A stretch of 64,000 bases of DNA, taken from Serratia microhaemolytica. Lineage in GTDB: Bacteria; Pseudomonadota; Gammaproteobacteria; Enterobacterales; Enterobacteriaceae. The stretch covers positions 124,001-188,000 of the forward strand of contig NZ_SBEF01000003.1 of assembly GCF_004011885.1 (NCBI RefSeq), given 5' to 3'. The number at the start of each line of letters is the position of its first letter. The first letter of the stretch is position 1. The translations under genes were made by a program, and so were the position numbers. Under the pieces are notes generated by a model. It saw nothing but the letters and a program-made list of their open reading frames with translations. It did not search any database and was not told the origin of the DNA. This document shows, in pieces, positions 39,214 to 49,198 of the stretch.

Positions 39214-41208
39214 TTAACTGGCGGCTAAACTGTTGGGTAAAAATAGGGCGCTTAGCTCGGCAGCAGGTTGACGATTTTGGCGATTTTCAATTAAATCGGC
39301 CAATACTCCCGGATCAGAAAGGGTGGAGGTATCACCCAGAGCATCGCAGGCATCTTCGGCGATTTTGCGCAGGATGCGGCGCATAATTTTACCGGAACGT
39401 GTCTTCGGTAGACCAGGGGCAAACTGGATGATATCTGGGGTGGCAATCACGCCAATTTCACTGCGAACCCAGGTGATTAGCTCTTTGCGTAGTTGTTCCG
39501 AAGGTTGGATCCCCTTCATCAATGTAACGTAAGCGTAGATGCCTTGCCCTTTAATATCATGTGGATAGCCAACTACGGCAGCTTCAGACACTTTTTTATG
39601 TTCAACCAGTGAGCTTTCGATTTCGGCAGTGCCCATGCGGTGCCCTGAAACGTTGATCACATCATCGACACGCCCAGTGATCCAGTAAAAGCCATCGGCA
39701 TCACGGCGACAGCCATCACCGGTGAAGTATTTGCCTGGATAGGTGGAGAAATAGGTCTGTACAAAGCGCTCGTGGTCGCCATAAACGGTGCGCATCTGCC
39801 CTGGCCAGGAGTCGGTGATCACCAGGTTGCCTTCGCAGACGCCCTCTAACACGTTTCCTTCATTATCGACAATTTGTGGCTGAACACCGAAAAAGGGGCG
39901 CGTGGTCGAACCCGGTTTAAGCCGTGTCGCGCCAGGTAGTGGTGTGATCAGAATACCGCCGGTTTCGGTTTGCCACCAAGTATCGACCACCGGGCAGCGC
40001 TCTTCACCGACAACGTGGTAGTACCACTCCCAGGCTTCAGGGTTGAGCGGTTCGCCAACAGAACCGAGCAGACGCAGCGAACTGCGAGAGGTCGATTTTA
40101 CCGATTCATCACCAAGGCGCATCAATGAGCGGATCGCAGTAGGGGCAGTGTAGAAGATATTAACTTGATATTTATCAACAATATTCCAGAATCTCGAGCT
40201 GTCTGGGTAACTTGGGATCCCTTCAAACATCAGTGTGGTGGCACCATTTGCCAGCGGGCCATACAGCAGATAGGAGTGCCCAGTCACCCAGCCGACATCG
40301 GCGGTACACCAGTAGATATCACCATCGTGGTAATCAAAGACATATTGATGAGTCAGTGAAGCGTAGACCAGGTAGCCACCGGTGGTGTGCAGCACGCCTT
40401 TCGGTTTGCCGGTCGAGCCGGAGGTATAGAGCACGAACAGCGGATCTTCTGCGTTCATCGCTTCACATGGGGCAGAGTCGCTGACTTGTGCCGCAGCTTC
40501 GTGGTAGTAGATATCACGCCCGGGTTGCATTCTCACTTCGGCACCGGTACGGCGCACCACGATCACGTGATCAACCTGCTCGCTGCTGCGCACAATCGCT
40601 TGATCAACATTGACCTTGAGCGGGATTTTGCGCCCACCACGCACGCCTTCATCTGCGGTGATCACCACACGTGAGCCGCAGTCGTCAATGCGTCCAGCCA
40701 GTGAATCGGGTGAAAAACCGCCAAACACCACCGAGTGAATCGCTCCCAGCCGGGCACAGGCTAACATTGCGGCTGCGGTTTCCGGGATCATCGGCATGTA
40801 AATGGTCACCCGATCTCCTTTGTTGACTCCGCAGTTGCGTAACACATTGGCAAAACGGCAAACTTCGGCGTGCAGTTCACGGTAGGTGATCAAACGGCTC
40901 TCTGACGGATCATCGCCTTCCCAGATAATTGCGACCTGATCAGCGCGTTGCGCCAGATGACGATCCAAGCAGTTATAAGCAACGTTAGTGACACCATCTT
41001 CAAACCATTTTATTGATACATTGTCGCCGTGGTAACAGCTATTTTTGACTTTGGTGAACGGTTTAAACCAATCGATACGCTTGCCATGCTCAGCCCAAAA
41101 ACCCTCGGGATCGGCAATACTGCGTGCATATTCAGCTTGGTATTGTGCTGCGTTGACATAGGCGCGTTGTGCCCAGTTATCAGGAACATCATAAATCTCA
41201 TTATGCAT
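39214..41208 (-). CDS. acs: Acetyl-CoA synthetase (AMP-forming)
   Basis: Acs activates acetate to acetyl-CoA through acetyl-AMP and scavenges low acetate. The 664-residue protein is a little longer than E. coli Acs (652). Visible motifs are the P-loop [27 protein letters not shown], the hinge region [17 protein letters not shown] and the C-terminal [16 protein letters not shown], whose SGK lysine is the catalytic residue regulated by acetylation. The extra length is mainly at the C-terminus (beyond [10 protein letters not shown]). No actP or yjcH gene is linked here. The 496-base upstream region probably holds CRP-type control, not resolved by eye. Confidence 0.96.
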   Translation of the reverse strand: MHNEIYDVPDNWAQRAYVNAAQYQAEYARSIADPEGFWAEHGKRIDWFKPFTKVKNSCYHGDNVSIKWFEDGVTNVAYNCLDRHLAQRADQVAIIWEGDDPSESRLITYRELHAEVCRFANVLRNCGVNKGDRVTIYMPMIPETAAAMLACARLGAIHSVVFGGFSPDSLAGRIDDCGSRVVITADEGVRGGRKIPLKVNVDQAIVRSSEQVDHVIVVRRTGAEVRMQPGRDIYYHEAAAQVSDSAPCEAMNAEDPLFVLYTSGSTGKPKGVLHTTGGYLVYASLTHQYVFDYHDGDIYWCTADVGWVTGHSYLLYGPLANGATTLMFEGIPSYPDSSRFWNIVDKYQVNIFYTAPTAIRSLMRLGDESVKSTSRSSLRLLGSVGEPLNPEAWEWYYHVVGEERCPVVDTWWQTETGGILITPLPGATRLKPGSTTRPFFGVQPQIVDNEGNVLEGVCEGNLVITDSWPGQMRTVYGDHERFVQTYFSTYPGKYFTGDGCRRDADGFYWITGRVDDVINVSGHRMGTAEIESSLVEHKKVSEAAVVGYPHDIKGQGIYAYVTLMKGIQPSEQLRKELITWVRSEIGVIATPDIIQFAPGLPKTRSGKIMRRILRKIAEDACDALGDTSTLSDPGVLADLIENRQNRQPAAELSALFLPNSLAAS

Positions 41209-41620
41209 TGAAAGTCTCCAGTAAATTACCCAATGACATTGTTAATGCCACCGAAACAGAGCAATACCGCCGTATTGCATTAACGAAGCGCACCAATGAA
41301 ATTTTAAAAGGTTGATCACTGTTTATGTCAAAAATGATATTCAGATGATCCAATTAATGCTGTTTTTTGTTTTCTTTTTGTTAAAAAATTTGTGAGAGTG
41401 GGAGAGAACCACGTTGGCAATCGCGGTGTAGTGGGGTGTTCTGTTTATTATTCAATCAGGTGTGGCTTGACGTGTGGGGCTATCTGCTGACACACGGATT
41501 AGCGCGAATGGTTAATAATTTGTGATCAGGATGCAAACGCGCTGCTTGAACAGCGCAGAAAAGGAAAAATATTTTTAATCAATTGAGTGGCGAGTTCTTG
41601 CTGATGCTCAGCAAGCGCAA
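41209..41620. other. Upstream region of acs, no gene seen
   Basis: This AT-rich stretch (T runs near 41360-41390) should contain the acs promoter. Several TGTGA-like half-sites occur, for example TTTGTGA near 41388 and near 41519, but none has a convincing TCACA partner. No coding frame is supported. Confidence 0.4.
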
Positions 41621-41657
41621 AACGCGATGCCCGATAACGTTATCATGGCATCGCGTT
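41621..41657 (-). terminator. Terminator hairpin of the GH31 gene
   Basis: An 11-base-pair stem (AACGCGATGCC 41621-41631 with GGCATCGCGTT 41647-41657) is extended by an inner palindrome GATAACGTTATC (41633-41644). Read on the minus strand it is followed by TTGC, a short T-poor tail. It lies 47 bases beyond the stop. Confidence 0.65.
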
Positions 41658-41704
41658 GCTGGCTAAAGCACCGCGTGATCACAGCCGAGCATCACAGTTG
41701 ACCA

Positions 41705-44068
41705 TCACAACTGATAATAGCAAACCGGTTCGCCATTGACCGATAACGCGCGCTGCTCTCCGGCGGGCAGCTCGATATCGAGCCGGTGCCAGCCAGGCTT
41801 GAAATGCCCTTCGCTACAGCAGGTCAGCCTGATGTGCTGGTTGTCACTCTCCATCTGCCAATGTAGCCAAAGGGCATTGCCCTGCTGCCAGCCGAAGCTC
41901 TCGCCATCATCTTCAAACAGCAGCCCACTGGATTGGCCACACCCTTTGGTGGGGAACAGTTTCAGCGTGCGCTGGTTGTCAGCCTGGCGATCAACATGCG
42001 CTAACCGCTGTGACAGAGGCAAGCCAGCACCGGCACGTACCAGTAGGGGCAAACGTTCTAACGGAGCTTCCAGTGTGATGGTCTGGCCGCCACTGAACCA
42101 CTGGCCGCTGTAAAAGCAGTACCAGCCTTCGCCATTGTCTGGCAGATAGACATCACGTTTTCTTGCTCCAGGTTCAACCACACTGGCGACCAGCAGATCA
42201 CGGCCAATCAGAAAATCGTCACATTCACGGAAGGTGTGTTGATCATGCTGGTGATCGAGGAAAGTGGGGCGCAGCATCGGCTCGTTGTCGGCGTGTGCTT
42301 GCCACAGTAGGGTGTAGAAGTAGGGCAACAAGCGGTAGCGTAGGTTGATTGCCTCACGAATGGTCGCCGTCACCGCCGGGTACATCCACGGCTCATTGAC
42401 ACTGCCATCATCATTCCAAGAATGAATAGTAAAACGGGGATGCATCACACCATTTTGCACCCAGCGTACAAACAGCTCGGCATCCGGTTTGTCGCCAGAA
42501 AAACCGCCAACATCATGCCCGATGTTGTACAGGCCGGACAGGCTCATTCCCAAGCCCATGCGGATGTTATAGCGCAGTGTCTGCCAGTTGGTACGGTTAT
42601 CACCACTCCAGGTCTGCACATAACGCTGCATACCGGCACAGCCGGAGCGGGAAATCAGATAGGGGCGCAGTGTTGGTGCAAACTCCAGTTGTGCTTCCAT
42701 TGAGGCACGCATCATCAGTAGTGGCATCACTGGGCGGATGTGCTTGATGGCGATCGGTTTGCCAAAACCGTGACAACGTGCTTCACCATCCCAGACCTCA
42801 TATTCGTTGTTGTCGTTCCAGGTAGCATCAATACCCATCTGCAACAACTGCTGTGTTACTCCCTGCTGCCACCAGCGCACGGTGGCCGGGTTAGTGAAGT
42901 CGAGGTGCGAGCCTTCATCATCCCAGAAGATTGAACGTTCTGGCTGATCGTGCTGTGAATCACTAATAAACAGCCCTTGCTGTGCGACTTGTTGATATTG
43001 CGGATGATCCTGTAGTAGACAGGGTTTGATATTGGCGGCCAGTTTCAGCCCAGCCTGGTGGAAGGCTTCAGTCAGCATCTTAGGCTGTGGAACCTTGTCG
43101 TAGTTCCAGTTAAACACATAGCGTTTATCATTAATCGAGGTGTAACCGGATGAAAGCTGGAACGAATCACAGGGAATGCGGTGTTGGTGGCACAGTTTAA
43201 TAAACTGCTGTAGCTGCTGTTGGGCATCGGCGGCGTCGGTGTAATGCATGGTTGAGCCGCTGTAGCCGAGGCTCCATTTTGGCCCAAATAGCGTTTTACC
43301 GGTGAGCCGCACAAAAGCTTTGGTGACATCCAGCACCCGTGAACCGAGCAGCAGATAGTAATCGAGATCACCGGCTTCGGCTTGATAACGGCGATAAGGC
43401 AGGTGGTAGTTATCCAGTTCGTTACCCAGATCGAGCCAGCAGTTGCTCAGGTTGTCATAAAACAGGCCGAAACTTACTTCTGGGCGATAAGTGATGCTGA
43501 ATGGGATGTGCTTGTAGAGTGGATCGGTGCTGGCAGCGTTGTAGCCCATGGCATCGAGGTTGCGCATCTCAAAGCGGCGGCCAGTGCGCTCCAGATCACC
43601 ACTCTTTTCCCCCAGGCCGTAATAGCGTTCAGTGCTATTACGTTGTTGATAGTGCGCCACGCCGTCACCATGCGGATTAAGCAGATAGGCGCTGGTCGGG
43701 CGATCAGCCGTTAATGAGCGCCACTCTCCAGCTTGATTGCAATACTCCCACTCCAACCAGAGCGGTTGATGCACGGTCACCCGTAGTTGTGAACTGCTGA
43801 TGGTGAGCGCGTTGTCATGCTGCTGTAGCTGGTAACCTGGCAGAGAGAAACCGGCGACACTGAGACGATCACGCCCCTCCCACGGCACATCCTGCTGCGG
43901 TGCAATGCTCCAGGTGCGATCCAGCGCCAATTCGCCGTGGCGCTTAATCAACACCCGGAACAGATCATTTTCCAACACATAGAGGCAAAACAGGTGTTGC
44001 TGATCGACTAACAGCTCAATGTGGTTAGCGTATTGTCCCGCCAGTGTCCAATGTTTTAACGTTTTCAT
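41705..44068 (-). CDS. Glycoside hydrolase family 31 alpha-glycosidase
   Basis: The 787-residue cytosolic enzyme has the GH31 layout: N-terminal beta-sandwich with YYGLGEKSGDLER, catalytic barrel, and C-terminal beta domains. The nucleophile is Asp419 in ATWNDNNEYEVWDG and the likely acid/base is Asp490 in TWSGDNRTNW. GHDVGGFSGDKPDAELFVRW is also typical. It is most similar in style to alpha-glucosidases acting on short glucosides; alpha-xylosidase is less likely. There is no signal peptide. A linked transporter would be expected, but the sequence upstream (44069-44500) looks decayed. Confidence 0.88.
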   Translation of the reverse strand: MKTLKHWTLAGQYANHIELLVDQQHLFCLYVLENDLFRVLIKRHGELALDRTWSIAPQQDVPWEGRDRLSVAGFSLPGYQLQQHDNALTISSSQLRVTVHQPLWLEWEYCNQAGEWRSLTADRPTSAYLLNPHGDGVAHYQQRNSTERYYGLGEKSGDLERTGRRFEMRNLDAMGYNAASTDPLYKHIPFSITYRPEVSFGLFYDNLSNCWLDLGNELDNYHLPYRRYQAEAGDLDYYLLLGSRVLDVTKAFVRLTGKTLFGPKWSLGYSGSTMHYTDAADAQQQLQQFIKLCHQHRIPCDSFQLSSGYTSINDKRYVFNWNYDKVPQPKMLTEAFHQAGLKLAANIKPCLLQDHPQYQQVAQQGLFISDSQHDQPERSIFWDDEGSHLDFTNPATVRWWQQGVTQQLLQMGIDATWNDNNEYEVWDGEARCHGFGKPIAIKHIRPVMPLLMMRASMEAQLEFAPTLRPYLISRSGCAGMQRYVQTWSGDNRTNWQTLRYNIRMGLGMSLSGLYNIGHDVGGFSGDKPDAELFVRWVQNGVMHPRFTIHSWNDDGSVNEPWMYPAVTATIREAINLRYRLLPYFYTLLWQAHADNEPMLRPTFLDHQHDQHTFRECDDFLIGRDLLVASVVEPGARKRDVYLPDNGEGWYCFYSGQWFSGGQTITLEAPLERLPLLVRAGAGLPLSQRLAHVDRQADNQRTLKLFPTKGCGQSSGLLFEDDGESFGWQQGNALWLHWQMESDNQHIRLTCCSEGHFKPGWHRLDIELPAGEQRALSVNGEPVCYYQL

Positions 44069-44510
44069 AGGTAGTCAACTTAACAAAATAATTGAGGATT
44101 CTTTGCCATAGCAGGTGAGCTGTGCCAGCGGCGAGCGACAGACTGTAGACCAGCCAGGGTGATGCGGTGTGGACGAGCGTTGCGGGTAGTGAGACAACGC
44201 AGTGGCAGCTCGAGTAGATAACCGGCAAGAGGGTTAGAAGCGCTGTTGCCAATTGGCGATGGCCAGAGTGCAACCGATGGTGAGGGCATTGGCTTGAAAT
44301 AAGCCAGACCAGGGTGCGATGGCAGCAATGGGGGATTCTCTATTCCCTGGTTAAATTTCACACACATCTGTTTCTCGTTTGCGTTGCTGTTGTGCAGTAT
44401 TGACGCCCGACAGGATTGTCCATCGGGCTGGATACGATTACCACAGTGTTGCTGGCTAAAATACTCCAACTTGTCCTTCAACTCAACAGAATTGGCCTAA
44501 TAAATAGCTA
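44069..44510 (-). pseudogene. Possibly decayed coding sequence upstream of the GH31 gene
   Basis: Several short overlapping minus-strand frames (for example 44080-44481 and 44025-44273) read through this GC-balanced stretch, but none has a ribosome-binding site, a recognisable family or a consistent frame. The composition is coding-like, with hydrophobic segments in one frame, so a broken transporter or regulator gene is possible. I could not identify it, and it may simply be a long leader. Confidence 0.25.
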
Positions 44511-44526
44511 GATTGGTATACCAGTC
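44511..44526. promoter_or_regulatory. Candidate GntR-family (UxuR/ExuR/NanR-like) operator
   Basis: TGGTATACCA at 44514-44523 is a perfect ten-base palindrome that extends with one mismatch to 44511-44526. The core TTGGTATACCA is close to the operator recalled for UxuR/ExuR and to the NanR half-site TGGTATA. It sits in the divergent region between the GH31 gene and deoD. Confidence 0.45.
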
Positions 44527-44690
44527 GATGTGTGTGCTTAGTATGCTGCTGATTTGATATCGTGGCAGTGCTTAATCGCAGGATAAATAGCGCGGATTGT
44601 TTGTTGTTTGCTGATTTAACTTGCAGTTTACCTGTCTCTCACAGTAACGTGACCAGCTGGATATTGCTGATAAATTTGGAGGAAAATAGA

Positions 44691-45422
44691 GTGGCTACAC
44701 CACATATTAACGCAGAAATGGGTGACTTTGCCGATGTTGTATTGATGCCAGGAGATCCTCTGCGGGCAAAATACATTGCCGAGACCTTCCTTGAGCAGGC
44801 GGTTGAAGTGAACAACGTTCGTGGCATGTTGGGTTTTACCGGCTACTACAAGGGACGTAAAATCTCCGTGATGGGTCATGGCATGGGGATCCCTTCCTGT
44901 TCGATCTACGCACGTGAACTGATTGTTGAGTTTGGTGTGAAGAAGATTATCCGTGTCGGCTCCTGTGGCGCGGTGCGTGATGATGTGAAATTGCGTGATG
45001 TAATCATTGGCCTTGGCGCTTGTACCGACTCTAAAGTGAACCGCATCCGGTTTAAAGATCACGATTATGCGGCAACTGCTGATTTTGACATGGTGCGTAA
45101 TGCTGTCGATGCTGCTGCAGCTCAGGGCATTGCAGTACGCGTTGGTAATATCTTCTCGGCGGAGCTGTTCTACACCCCGGATCCGCAGATGTTCCAAGTG
45201 ATGAAGCAGTACGGCATCCTGGGGGTGGAGATGGAAGCCGCTGGGATTTACGGTGTGATTGGTGAATTGCAGGAGGAGTTTGGCTGCAAAGCGATGACCA
45301 TCTGTACCGTATCGGATCACATCCTGCGTCATGAAGCGACCAGCTCAGCGGAACGGCAGAGCACCTTCAATGAGATGGTAGTGATTGCGCTGGAGTCAGT
45401 CTTGCTGGGTGATCAGGCGTAA
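44691..45422 (+). CDS. deoD: Purine-nucleoside phosphorylase DeoD
   Basis: DeoD phosphorolyses purine (deoxy)nucleosides to base and (deoxy)ribose-1-phosphate. The enzyme begins at GTG 44691 ([15 protein letters not shown]), with GGAGG eight bases upstream; the frame is open for 129 bases more but without homology. The 243 residues include [44 protein letters not shown] and CTVSDH with the catalytic aspartate. There is a small insertion around [13 protein letters not shown] compared with E. coli (239 residues). Here it is alone, not in a deoCABD operon. Confidence 0.96.
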   Translation: MATPHINAEMGDFADVVLMPGDPLRAKYIAETFLEQAVEVNNVRGMLGFTGYYKGRKISVMGHGMGIPSCSIYARELIVEFGVKKIIRVGSCGAVRDDVKLRDVIIGLGACTDSKVNRIRFKDHDYAATADFDMVRNAVDAAAAQGIAVRVGNIFSAELFYTPDPQMFQVMKQYGILGVEMEAAGIYGVIGELQEEFGCKAMTICTVSDHILRHEATSSAERQSTFNEMVVIALESVLLGDQA

Positions 45423-45433
45423 TCTGTTGTTGC

Positions 45434-45459
45434 ACGGCGCAGATTACTGCGCCGTTTTT
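45434..45459 (+). terminator. Rho-independent terminator of deoD
   Basis: A nine-base-pair stem (ACGGCGCAG 45434-45442 with CTGCGCCGT 45447-45455) closes an ATTA loop and runs into five T residues. It begins 12 bases after the deoD stop. Confidence 0.93.
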
Positions 45460-45513
45460 AACCTGTTGCCATGCTTAAAACAGCAGGGCTAACCATAATG
45501 CAGACTTAGCCGA

Positions 45514-46413
45514 TCAACGCTCTGTTTTCAGTTTGTTGCGCTCAGCGCGTGGTTTGATGTTTCCCCGTTTGGTTGTTACTGACGCACCGCTAGTGGTAGC
45601 CGTTGTCGTGGTTGCGTGAGTGGCAGTGACAGACGCCGCCAACGGACTGGTGACAACAGGGTTGGCCGCCTGGGTGTTGTTAATGTTGCTGTTAATAACG
45701 CCGCTACTGCTCGTATTGGCGTTCGGTATCGGCGTGGTCACTTTACTGCTGGTCGCGTTGTACGGTGTGTTGGCTGATTGGCTGCTATTAGCCTGGGTTG
45801 CCGAGCTGTTGGCGGTGAGCAGATAGGGCGATTGTTGCCAGCCAGTAGGTTGCCCCTGTAGCAGCGTGCGTGCCAGAACAATGCCAATCACCAGCGCCAG
45901 GATCAGCATTAGCCGAATCATATTGGTGGTGTTGTCAACCTGCTGTGACTCGGTAGCCAGCACGTGGGTGTCGAGGGTGACGCGCAGGAAACCCAGCAGC
46001 ACATTATTGTTAAAAATCGGTTCGACCAGTTGACGGTTAAAGTAACTGCCAGGGCGTTTGCCATCGAGCGCCAAGCGATCACGCAGCACAATCTGTTCAC
46101 CGGCATGAGCGATCAGACCGCCATCGACCTGATAAACACTGGCATCAAGAATACGGCTATGGAAAGTGAGTAGTTTCAGCGCACCATCGATACGATCGCT
46201 ATCAATATTGCCAGCATCACTCATCAGCGGTGCCAGACTAAATGCCACCTGTTTGGTGAAAGTTTGTGCCAGCTCTTCAATCTGTTCTGATCGCGTCACT
46301 TGATGGTTCAAGCTAAAATAGGACGCGCCTTGCATTAACAGCACCATTAAGCCGAGGCAAATGAGTGCCAGGACACTGCGGTGCAGGTAGAATTTCAGTT
46401 TCGCTCTCGCCAT
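45514..46413 (-). CDS. smp: SMP/YtjB family membrane protein with long low-complexity tail
   Basis: This inner-membrane protein has an N-terminal helix (about residues 9-30) and a periplasmic domain (HSRILDASVYQVDGGLIAHAGE, quoted as HSRILDASVYQVDG). A second helix follows (MIRLMLILALVIGIVLARTLL, about residues 172-192). It matches E. coli Smp up to the GWQQSPYLLTA segment. E. coli Smp then ends near residue 214, but here a further 90 or so residues very rich in Ser, Thr, Asn and Ala follow, ending in a basic KPRAERNKLKTER. ATG 46413 has AAGGGAAG upstream. It is divergent from serB, as in E. coli. Function unknown. Confidence 0.88.
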   Translation of the reverse strand: MARAKLKFYLHRSVLALICLGLMVLLMQGASYFSLNHQVTRSEQIEELAQTFTKQVAFSLAPLMSDAGNIDSDRIDGALKLLTFHSRILDASVYQVDGGLIAHAGEQIVLRDRLALDGKRPGSYFNRQLVEPIFNNNVLLGFLRVTLDTHVLATESQQVDNTTNMIRLMLILALVIGIVLARTLLQGQPTGWQQSPYLLTANSSATQANSSQSANTPYNATSSKVTTPIPNANTSSSGVINSNINNTQAANPVVTSPLAASVTATHATTTTATTSGASVTTKRGNIKPRAERNKLKTER

Positions 46414-46515
46414 CAGGCTTCCCTTAACGATTGGACACATTGTGTTGCCAGCGGCAACCACGCTAGGATAGTTCGGATGTGTCATTTTATTATGCAGCAC
46501 TTTTAGGAGTTCAAC

Positions 46516-47493
46516 ATGCCAAATAGTCTCACCTACTGCGATCTTCCCCCGGAGATTGCGCAATGGCCGGGGCTTCCCCTCTCACTCAGTGGTGATGAAG
46601 TGACACCACTCGATTATCGAGCCGGGAATACAGGTTGGTTATTATATGGCAAAAAACTTGATAAACAACGTATTACGCAATTTCAGCGCAAATTGGGCAG
46701 TGCGTTGGTGATTGTTGCTGCCTGGTGCGTAGAAGATTATCAAATTGTGCGTCTGGCCGGTACATTATCTGCTGCGGCGAACCAACTGGCAACCGAGAGC
46801 GGGCTGGATGTGGCGGCATTGGGTAAAATTCCACATCTGCATGCCCCCGGCTTACTGGTGATGGATATGGATTCAACCGCTATCCAGATTGAGTGTATTG
46901 ACGAAATTGCCAGGCTTGCCGGTGTCGGAGATAAAGTAGCCGCAGTGACGGAGCGGGCGATGCGCGGTGAACTCGATTTTGTCGCCAGTCTGCGTGAACG
47001 GGTAGCCATGTTAAAAGGTGCTGACGCCGCGATCCTGCAACAAGTGCGTGAAAATTTACCGTTAATGCCGGGTTTAACCAGCCTGATCGCCAAATTACAG
47101 GCGTTTGGCTGGCAGGTTGCGATCGCCTCGGGTGGCTTTACCTACTATGCCGACTACCTGCGTGACCAATTAAAGCTGGTGGCAGTTGCTGCCAATGAAT
47201 TGGAGATCCGCGACGGTAAATTGACCGGTGCTGTGCTGGGGCCGATTGTTGATGCTCAATTGAAAGCGGATACGCTACGCGCACTGGCAGAACAGTTGGC
47301 GATCCCACTGCAACAGACCGTGGCGATTGGTGATGGTGCCAACGATCTGAAGATGATCCAGGGTGCTGGATTGGGTATCGCCTACCACGCGAAACCGAAA
47401 GTTGATCAGCAGGCACCGATCGCGATCCGCCATGCCGACCTGCTCGGCGTACTCTGTGTGCTGAGCAGTAGCCTGAAACGGCACGAGAGGTGA
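46516..47493 (+). CDS. serB: Phosphoserine phosphatase
   Basis: SerB catalyses the last step of serine synthesis. The 325-residue protein has an N-terminal ACT-like region and a HAD phosphatase domain. Motif I is MDMDSTAIQIECID with the nucleophile aspartate, motif II serine is in IASGGFTYY, and motif III/IV is KADTLRALAE with AIGDGANDLKMI. AGGAG lies about eight bases upstream of ATG 46516. It is followed after four bases by radA, the conserved serB-radA pair. Confidence 0.97.
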   Translation: MPNSLTYCDLPPEIAQWPGLPLSLSGDEVTPLDYRAGNTGWLLYGKKLDKQRITQFQRKLGSALVIVAAWCVEDYQIVRLAGTLSAAANQLATESGLDVAALGKIPHLHAPGLLVMDMDSTAIQIECIDEIARLAGVGDKVAAVTERAMRGELDFVASLRERVAMLKGADAAILQQVRENLPLMPGLTSLIAKLQAFGWQVAIASGGFTYYADYLRDQLKLVAVAANELEIRDGKLTGAVLGPIVDAQLKADTLRALAEQLAIPLQQTVAIGDGANDLKMIQGAGLGIAYHAKPKVDQQAPIAIRHADLLGVLCVLSSSLKRHER

Positions 47494-47497
47494 TCCA

Positions 47498-48877
47498 GTG
47501 GCTAAAGCGGTAAAACGGGCGTTTGTCTGCAATGAGTGCGGAGCGGATTACCCGCGCTGGCAGGGTCAGTGCAGCGCCTGCCATGCCTGGAACAGCATCA
47601 CTGAAATCCGTTTGGCAGCGGCTGCTTCGGCACGCGGCGAGCGTTTAAGCGGTTATGCCGGTGATGCCGGCGGCAGCAAAGTACAGAAACTGGCCGATAT
47701 CAGCTTGGAGGCACTGCCGCGTTTCTCTAGCGGTTTTGCTGAGTTTGATCGTGTACTCGGTGGTGGAGTAGTGCCAGGCAGTGCGATCCTGATCGGTGGC
47801 AACCCGGGTGCCGGAAAGAGCACCTTGCTGTTACAGGTGCTGTGCAAACTGGCACAACAGATGAAAACCCTGTATGTCACCGGTGAAGAGTCACTGCAAC
47901 AGGTAGCGATGCGTGCGCACCGCTTAGGCCTGCCGATGGCTGAACTCAACATGCTCTCGGAGACCAGCATTGAACAGATCTGCCTGATTGCTGAGCAAGA
48001 ACAGCCGAAACTGATGGTAATTGACTCAATCCAGGTGATGCACTTGGCTGATATTCAATCCTCACCCGGTAGCGTGGCGCAGGTGCGTGAAACCGCAGCT
48101 TATTTGACGCGCTTTGCCAAAACTCGGGGAGTCGCGATCATCATGGTTGGCCACGTTACCAAAGATGGCTCATTGGCTGGGCCGAAGGTGCTTGAACACT
48201 GTATCGACTGCTCAGTGCTGCTTGATGGTGATGCTGATTCCCGTTTTCGCACCTTGCGCAGTCACAAAAACCGTTTTGGTGCCGTGAATGAGCTAGGTGT
48301 TTTTGCCATGACTGAACAGGGGTTGCGTGAAGTGAGCAACCCTTCAGCGATTTTTCTTAGCCGTGGTGAAGAGGTGACCTCTGGCAGCTCGGTGATGGTG
48401 GTTTGGGAAGGCACCCGCCCACTGCTGGTGGAAATTCAGGCATTGGTAGACCAATCGATGATGGCCAATCCACGGCGTGTTGCGGTGGGATTGGAGCAGA
48501 ACCGTCTGGCGATCTTGCTGGCGGTGCTACATCGGCATGGCGGCTTACAGATGTCTGATCAGGATGTTTTTGTCAATGTAGTTGGTGGTGTCAAAGTCAA
48601 CGAAACCAGTGCCGATCTGGCGCTGTTACTGGCACTGGTCTCCAGCCTGCGAGATCGTCCACTGCCGAATGATCTGGTGGTATTTGGTGAAGTGGGGCTG
48701 GCCGGAGAGATCCGCCCGGTGCCGAGTGGCCAGGAGCGCATCTCTGAAGCGGCGAAGCACGGCTTCCGACGTGCCATTGTGCCGCATGCTAATGTACCGA
48801 AAAAGCCGCCGGCGAATATGCAGGTATTGGGAGTGAAAAAGCTGGCTGACGCACTGAGTGCACTGGCTGATTTGTGA
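47498..48877 (+). CDS. radA: DNA repair protein RadA
   Basis: RadA is a RecA-related, DnaB-type helicase that drives branch migration in recombination. The 459-residue protein starts at GTG 47498 ([19 protein letters not shown]), aligned with E. coli RadA. It has the four-cysteine zinc finger (CNEC and CSAC), the Walker A loop [14 protein letters not shown], the RadA-specific KNRFG motif and a C-terminal Lon-protease-like domain ([20 protein letters not shown]). It overlaps the yhbQ frame by four bases if the upstream GTG is used there. Confidence 0.97.
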   Translation: MAKAVKRAFVCNECGADYPRWQGQCSACHAWNSITEIRLAAAASARGERLSGYAGDAGGSKVQKLADISLEALPRFSSGFAEFDRVLGGGVVPGSAILIGGNPGAGKSTLLLQVLCKLAQQMKTLYVTGEESLQQVAMRAHRLGLPMAELNMLSETSIEQICLIAEQEQPKLMVIDSIQVMHLADIQSSPGSVAQVRETAAYLTRFAKTRGVAIIMVGHVTKDGSLAGPKVLEHCIDCSVLLDGDADSRFRTLRSHKNRFGAVNELGVFAMTEQGLREVSNPSAIFLSRGEEVTSGSSVMVVWEGTRPLLVEIQALVDQSMMANPRRVAVGLEQNRLAILLAVLHRHGGLQMSDQDVFVNVVGGVKVNETSADLALLLALVSSLRDRPLPNDLVVFGEVGLAGEIRPVPSGQERISEAAKHGFRRAIVPHANVPKKPPANMQVLGVKKLADALSALADL

Positions 48878-49182
48878 CTTCGATGGCAGCGTTGTCAGGC
48901 TGGTCGCTGTATATACTACGCACCGCAACCGGGATGCTGTACACCGGCATTAGCACCGATGTCACGCGGCGGATCAGACAGCATCAAAACGGTAATGGTG
49001 CTAAGGCATTACGTGGCAAAGGGACATTAACTCTGTTGCTGCAGTGTGAAGTGGGTGATCATTCAACCGCGCTACAGTTGGAGTATCAAATCAAGCAGTT
49101 GAGCAAAAAACAGAAGGAGAGGCTAGTGCAGCAGGCGCCTCTCTCATTGAGCCAGTTACAGGCAGAACTAGGCAACACTTGA
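48874..49182 (+). CDS. yhbQ: GIY-YIG nuclease-domain protein YhbQ
   Basis: This 102-residue single-domain protein has the GIY-YIG signature as [17 protein letters not shown], followed by the catalytic-type arginine in [10 protein letters not shown] and the conserved [12 protein letters not shown]. coli YhbQ is related to UvrC and SLX1 and is reported to act on single-stranded DNA. GTG 48874 overlaps the radA stop (GTGA); ATG 48883 is an equally acceptable start and neither has a strong ribosome-binding site. It is convergent with yhbS. Confidence 0.9.
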   Translation: MTSMAALSGWSLYILRTATGMLYTGISTDVTRRIRQHQNGNGAKALRGKGTLTLLLQCEVGDHSTALQLEYQIKQLSKKQKERLVQQAPLSLSQLQAELGNT

Positions 49183-49198
49183 GTTAACAACCATCGAC

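Noticed and set aside
41385..41530. CRP sites upstream of acs
   Set aside because: TGTGA half-sites exist but their partner half-sites match at only one or two bases.
44628..45332. Minus-strand open frame of 234 codons opposite deoD
   Set aside because: deoD on the plus strand is unmistakable; the antisense frame shows no family resemblance or start signal.
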